From: Bryobacterales bacterium
GTDB taxonomy: Bacteria; Acidobacteriota; Terriglobia; Bryobacterales; Bryobacteraceae
Assembly (NCBI GenBank): GCA_016880505.1
Contig: JAEHDI010000306.1
Span: 1 to 6,524, forward strand
Direction of reading: 5' to 3'
DNA: 6,524 bases
Shown in pieces: positions 5,440 through 6,524 of this stretch. Under the pieces are notes generated by a model, which saw only the letters and a list, made by a program, of their open reading frames with translations, was not told where the DNA came from and did not search any database. Position numbers and translations under genes: made by a program. The stretch's first letter is position 1. Each line of letters opens with the position of its first letter.

Positions 5440-6524
5440 TCCTCGAACCCTCCCGCGGCAGTCGCACCCGCGGCGCTCTCTACCCTGCAGATGTCGAGGA
5501 ACTCGCAGTACTCGCAGAGGCGTTCGTCGGCAGGAGATGGGGCGATCCGCCCACCGTGTACGGCGTCCAGCACTCCGGCGACCTGCCCGGACGCAGTCGC
5601 CGACAGTTCGGCCAGTACCTCTGACGTGCAATCTGCGCCGGCCTCGAGGCCTGGAAGAGGAAGATGCCAGCCTTCAAGACTCGTCTCCCGCCGCAGTCCG
5701 GCAAATAGCATTCCGGCCGGTTCGTGGCCGAGCACCTGCTTGACAGCCAACAGATACAACCCCGCCTGTACGAATCGACCCTGTTCCGTTCCTTTGCGGC
5801 GGTCACGCACCTTTTGGGCACGGCTGTACTTGTAATCGACAACCAGGGCGAGGCCGTCCTCGTAGACGTCAACGCGGTCCATCCTCCCCCGCAGCCGAAC
5901 GCCTTCACGAAGCGTGAACTGGAAGGAGTGCTCGTACAGGCGTTTGCTTGCAGGCGGTAGTTCGAGATCCGTCAGGAACCGGCGCAAATCGCGAAACAGC
6001 TCCAGTCGGATGGCTTCGCGCCGGTAACCGTCGGGAATACCTCTTTCCTTGTAGACCCGCCGCAACTCGGCGTCGAACGCTTCCTCCAGAGGCACACCGG
6101 ACCCAATGCACAGCGCGAGAACACGGTGGATGACATCTCCTTGCGCGAGTTGGTCAAACCGTTCAGAGGGGCGGCGAGGCGGGCCCTTGAGGCCCAGAGT
6201 GTTCCGCGCAAAAAAGAGGAATGGGCACTGGAGAAACCCCTCGACGGCGGACGAGCTTGTCGATGCGTGCTTCTCGACAAGCCGGTCGAGGAGGCCGGGG
6301 TCGCGGATCACAACCGGCCGGTCCACGCGGCTGGTAGGGCCGCCGGCGAGCCGTACCGGGCGGCTCTGTTCCTGAACCGCCGTAGCCTGGATCTCGTCGA
6401 GAAAGAAGGACCTGAGATTGGCGTCTCCGCTCTCGTTGAATTGCGGGTAACTCAGCACCAGCGTGGATGTCGCGCGAGAGACCGCCAGGTCGAAGAGAAA
6501 ACGCTCCTCGCGATCCCGCTCGGC
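5436..6524 (-). CDS. addB: AddB-like helicase/nuclease subunit, C-terminal 362 residues (5' end cut by window edge)
   Basis: Partner subunit of AddAB. Numbering from the first residue in the window, the fragment opens with the end of the helicase-like core (AERDREERFLFDLAVSRATS, the AddB counterpart of helicase motif VI, followed by LVLSYPQF). A PD-(D/E)XK nuclease domain follows: C100 in FLQCPFLFF, H133 (GDVIHRVL), D216 (GRMDRVD), D230 and K232 (DYKYS), and Q253-x3-Y257. It ends with C337-x2-C340-x5-C346 (CEYCEFLDIC). The spacing of these three cysteines is the one known for the Fe-S staple of Bacillus AddB, and all nuclease residues are intact. The frame is open to base 6524, so the N-terminal domains (roughly 700 residues or more in the family, including any Chi-recognition site) are outside the window. 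The stop codon overlaps the addA start (ATGA), showing one operon in the order addB-addA. Alternative names would be generic PD-(D/E)XK nuclease or AdnA-like subunit. Confidence 0.9.
   Translation of the reverse strand, partial: AERDREERFLFDLAVSRATSTLVLSYPQFNESGDANLRSFFLDEIQATAVQEQSRPVRLAGGPTSRVDRPVVIRDPGLLDRLVEKHASTSSSAVEGFLQCPFLFFARNTLGLKGPPRRPSERFDQLAQGDVIHRVLALCIGSGVPLEEAFDAELRRVYKERGIPDGYRREAIRLELFRDLRRFLTDLELPPASKRLYEHSFQFTLREGVRLRGRMDRVDVYEDGLALVVDYKYSRAQKVRDRRKGTEQGRFVQAGLYLLAVKQVLGHEPAGMLFAGLRRETSLEGWHLPLPGLEAGADCTSEVLAELSATASGQVAGVLDAVHGGRIAPSPADERLCEYCEFLDICRVESAAGATAAGGFEE
5448..5454 (-). promoter_or_regulatory. Shine-Dalgarno of addA within the end of addB
   Basis: On the minus strand this reads GGGAGGG, 8 bases before the ATG at 5439. 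It fixes the addA start at the ATGA overlap with the addB stop codon rather than at any upstream in-frame start. Confidence 0.7.

Noticed and set aside
5440..5631. N-terminal extension of addA up to 5631
   Set aside because: The extra 64 residues are arginine-rich with no helicase similarity and lie wholly within addB. The ATG at 5439 has a good Shine-Dalgarno and gives the standard start MTLSPKQKAAVE.
1..6524. Searched for CRISPR arrays, tandem repeats, insertion sequences, attachment sites, tRNAs and riboswitches
   Set aside because: None was seen by eye. The window is almost completely covered by five ordinary protein genes.

Overview
This is a stretch of chromosomal bacterial DNA, about 60% G+C by eye and almost fully coding, with Shine-Dalgarno-led genes. 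It holds five protein genes in three transcription units. The gene content (thrS, an ECF sigma factor with a zinc-binding anti-sigma factor, and addB-addA) is housekeeping and stress/repair machinery. It shows no transposase, integrase, phage gene, CRISPR array, tRNA or rRNA. The protein flavour would fit Acidobacteriota or another deep-branching Gram-negative phylum, but the window alone does not settle the taxon.

Layout. Bases 1-1212 (minus strand) carry the N-terminal 404 codons of threonyl-tRNA synthetase; the C-terminal third runs off the left edge. A 106-base divergent intergenic region (1213-1318) separates it from a plus-strand pair: an ECF sigma factor (1319-1948) and a small soluble zinc-finger anti-sigma factor (1935-2177) whose start overlaps the end of the sigma gene. 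From the right edge, running leftward on the minus strand, come the C-terminal 362 codons of AddB (5436-6524) and a complete AddA (2134-5439). These two are coupled by an ATGA stop/start overlap. The 3' end of addA overlaps the 3' end of the anti-sigma gene by 44 bases, so the two operons converge with no spacer.

How the genes work together. AddA and AddB form the helicase-nuclease that resects double-strand breaks for RecA loading. Both nuclease active sites look intact, and both subunits carry the four cysteines expected to hold an Fe-S cluster around the nuclease fold. The sigma/anti-sigma pair is a self-contained stress switch. The spacing of the anti-sigma zinc ligands (C-x25-H-x3-C-x2-C) matches the thiol-redox sensor RsrA as I recall it, which makes an oxidative signal possible but unproven. 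ThrS is a housekeeping enzyme that shares only the upstream region with the sigma gene.

The most notable non-coding signals are a perfect 11-bp hairpin inside the anti-sigma gene, just past the addA stop codon, and two small palindromes in the thrS/sigma divergent promoter region. I do not see a clearly new biological system here; the findings are mostly refinements and testable oddities.
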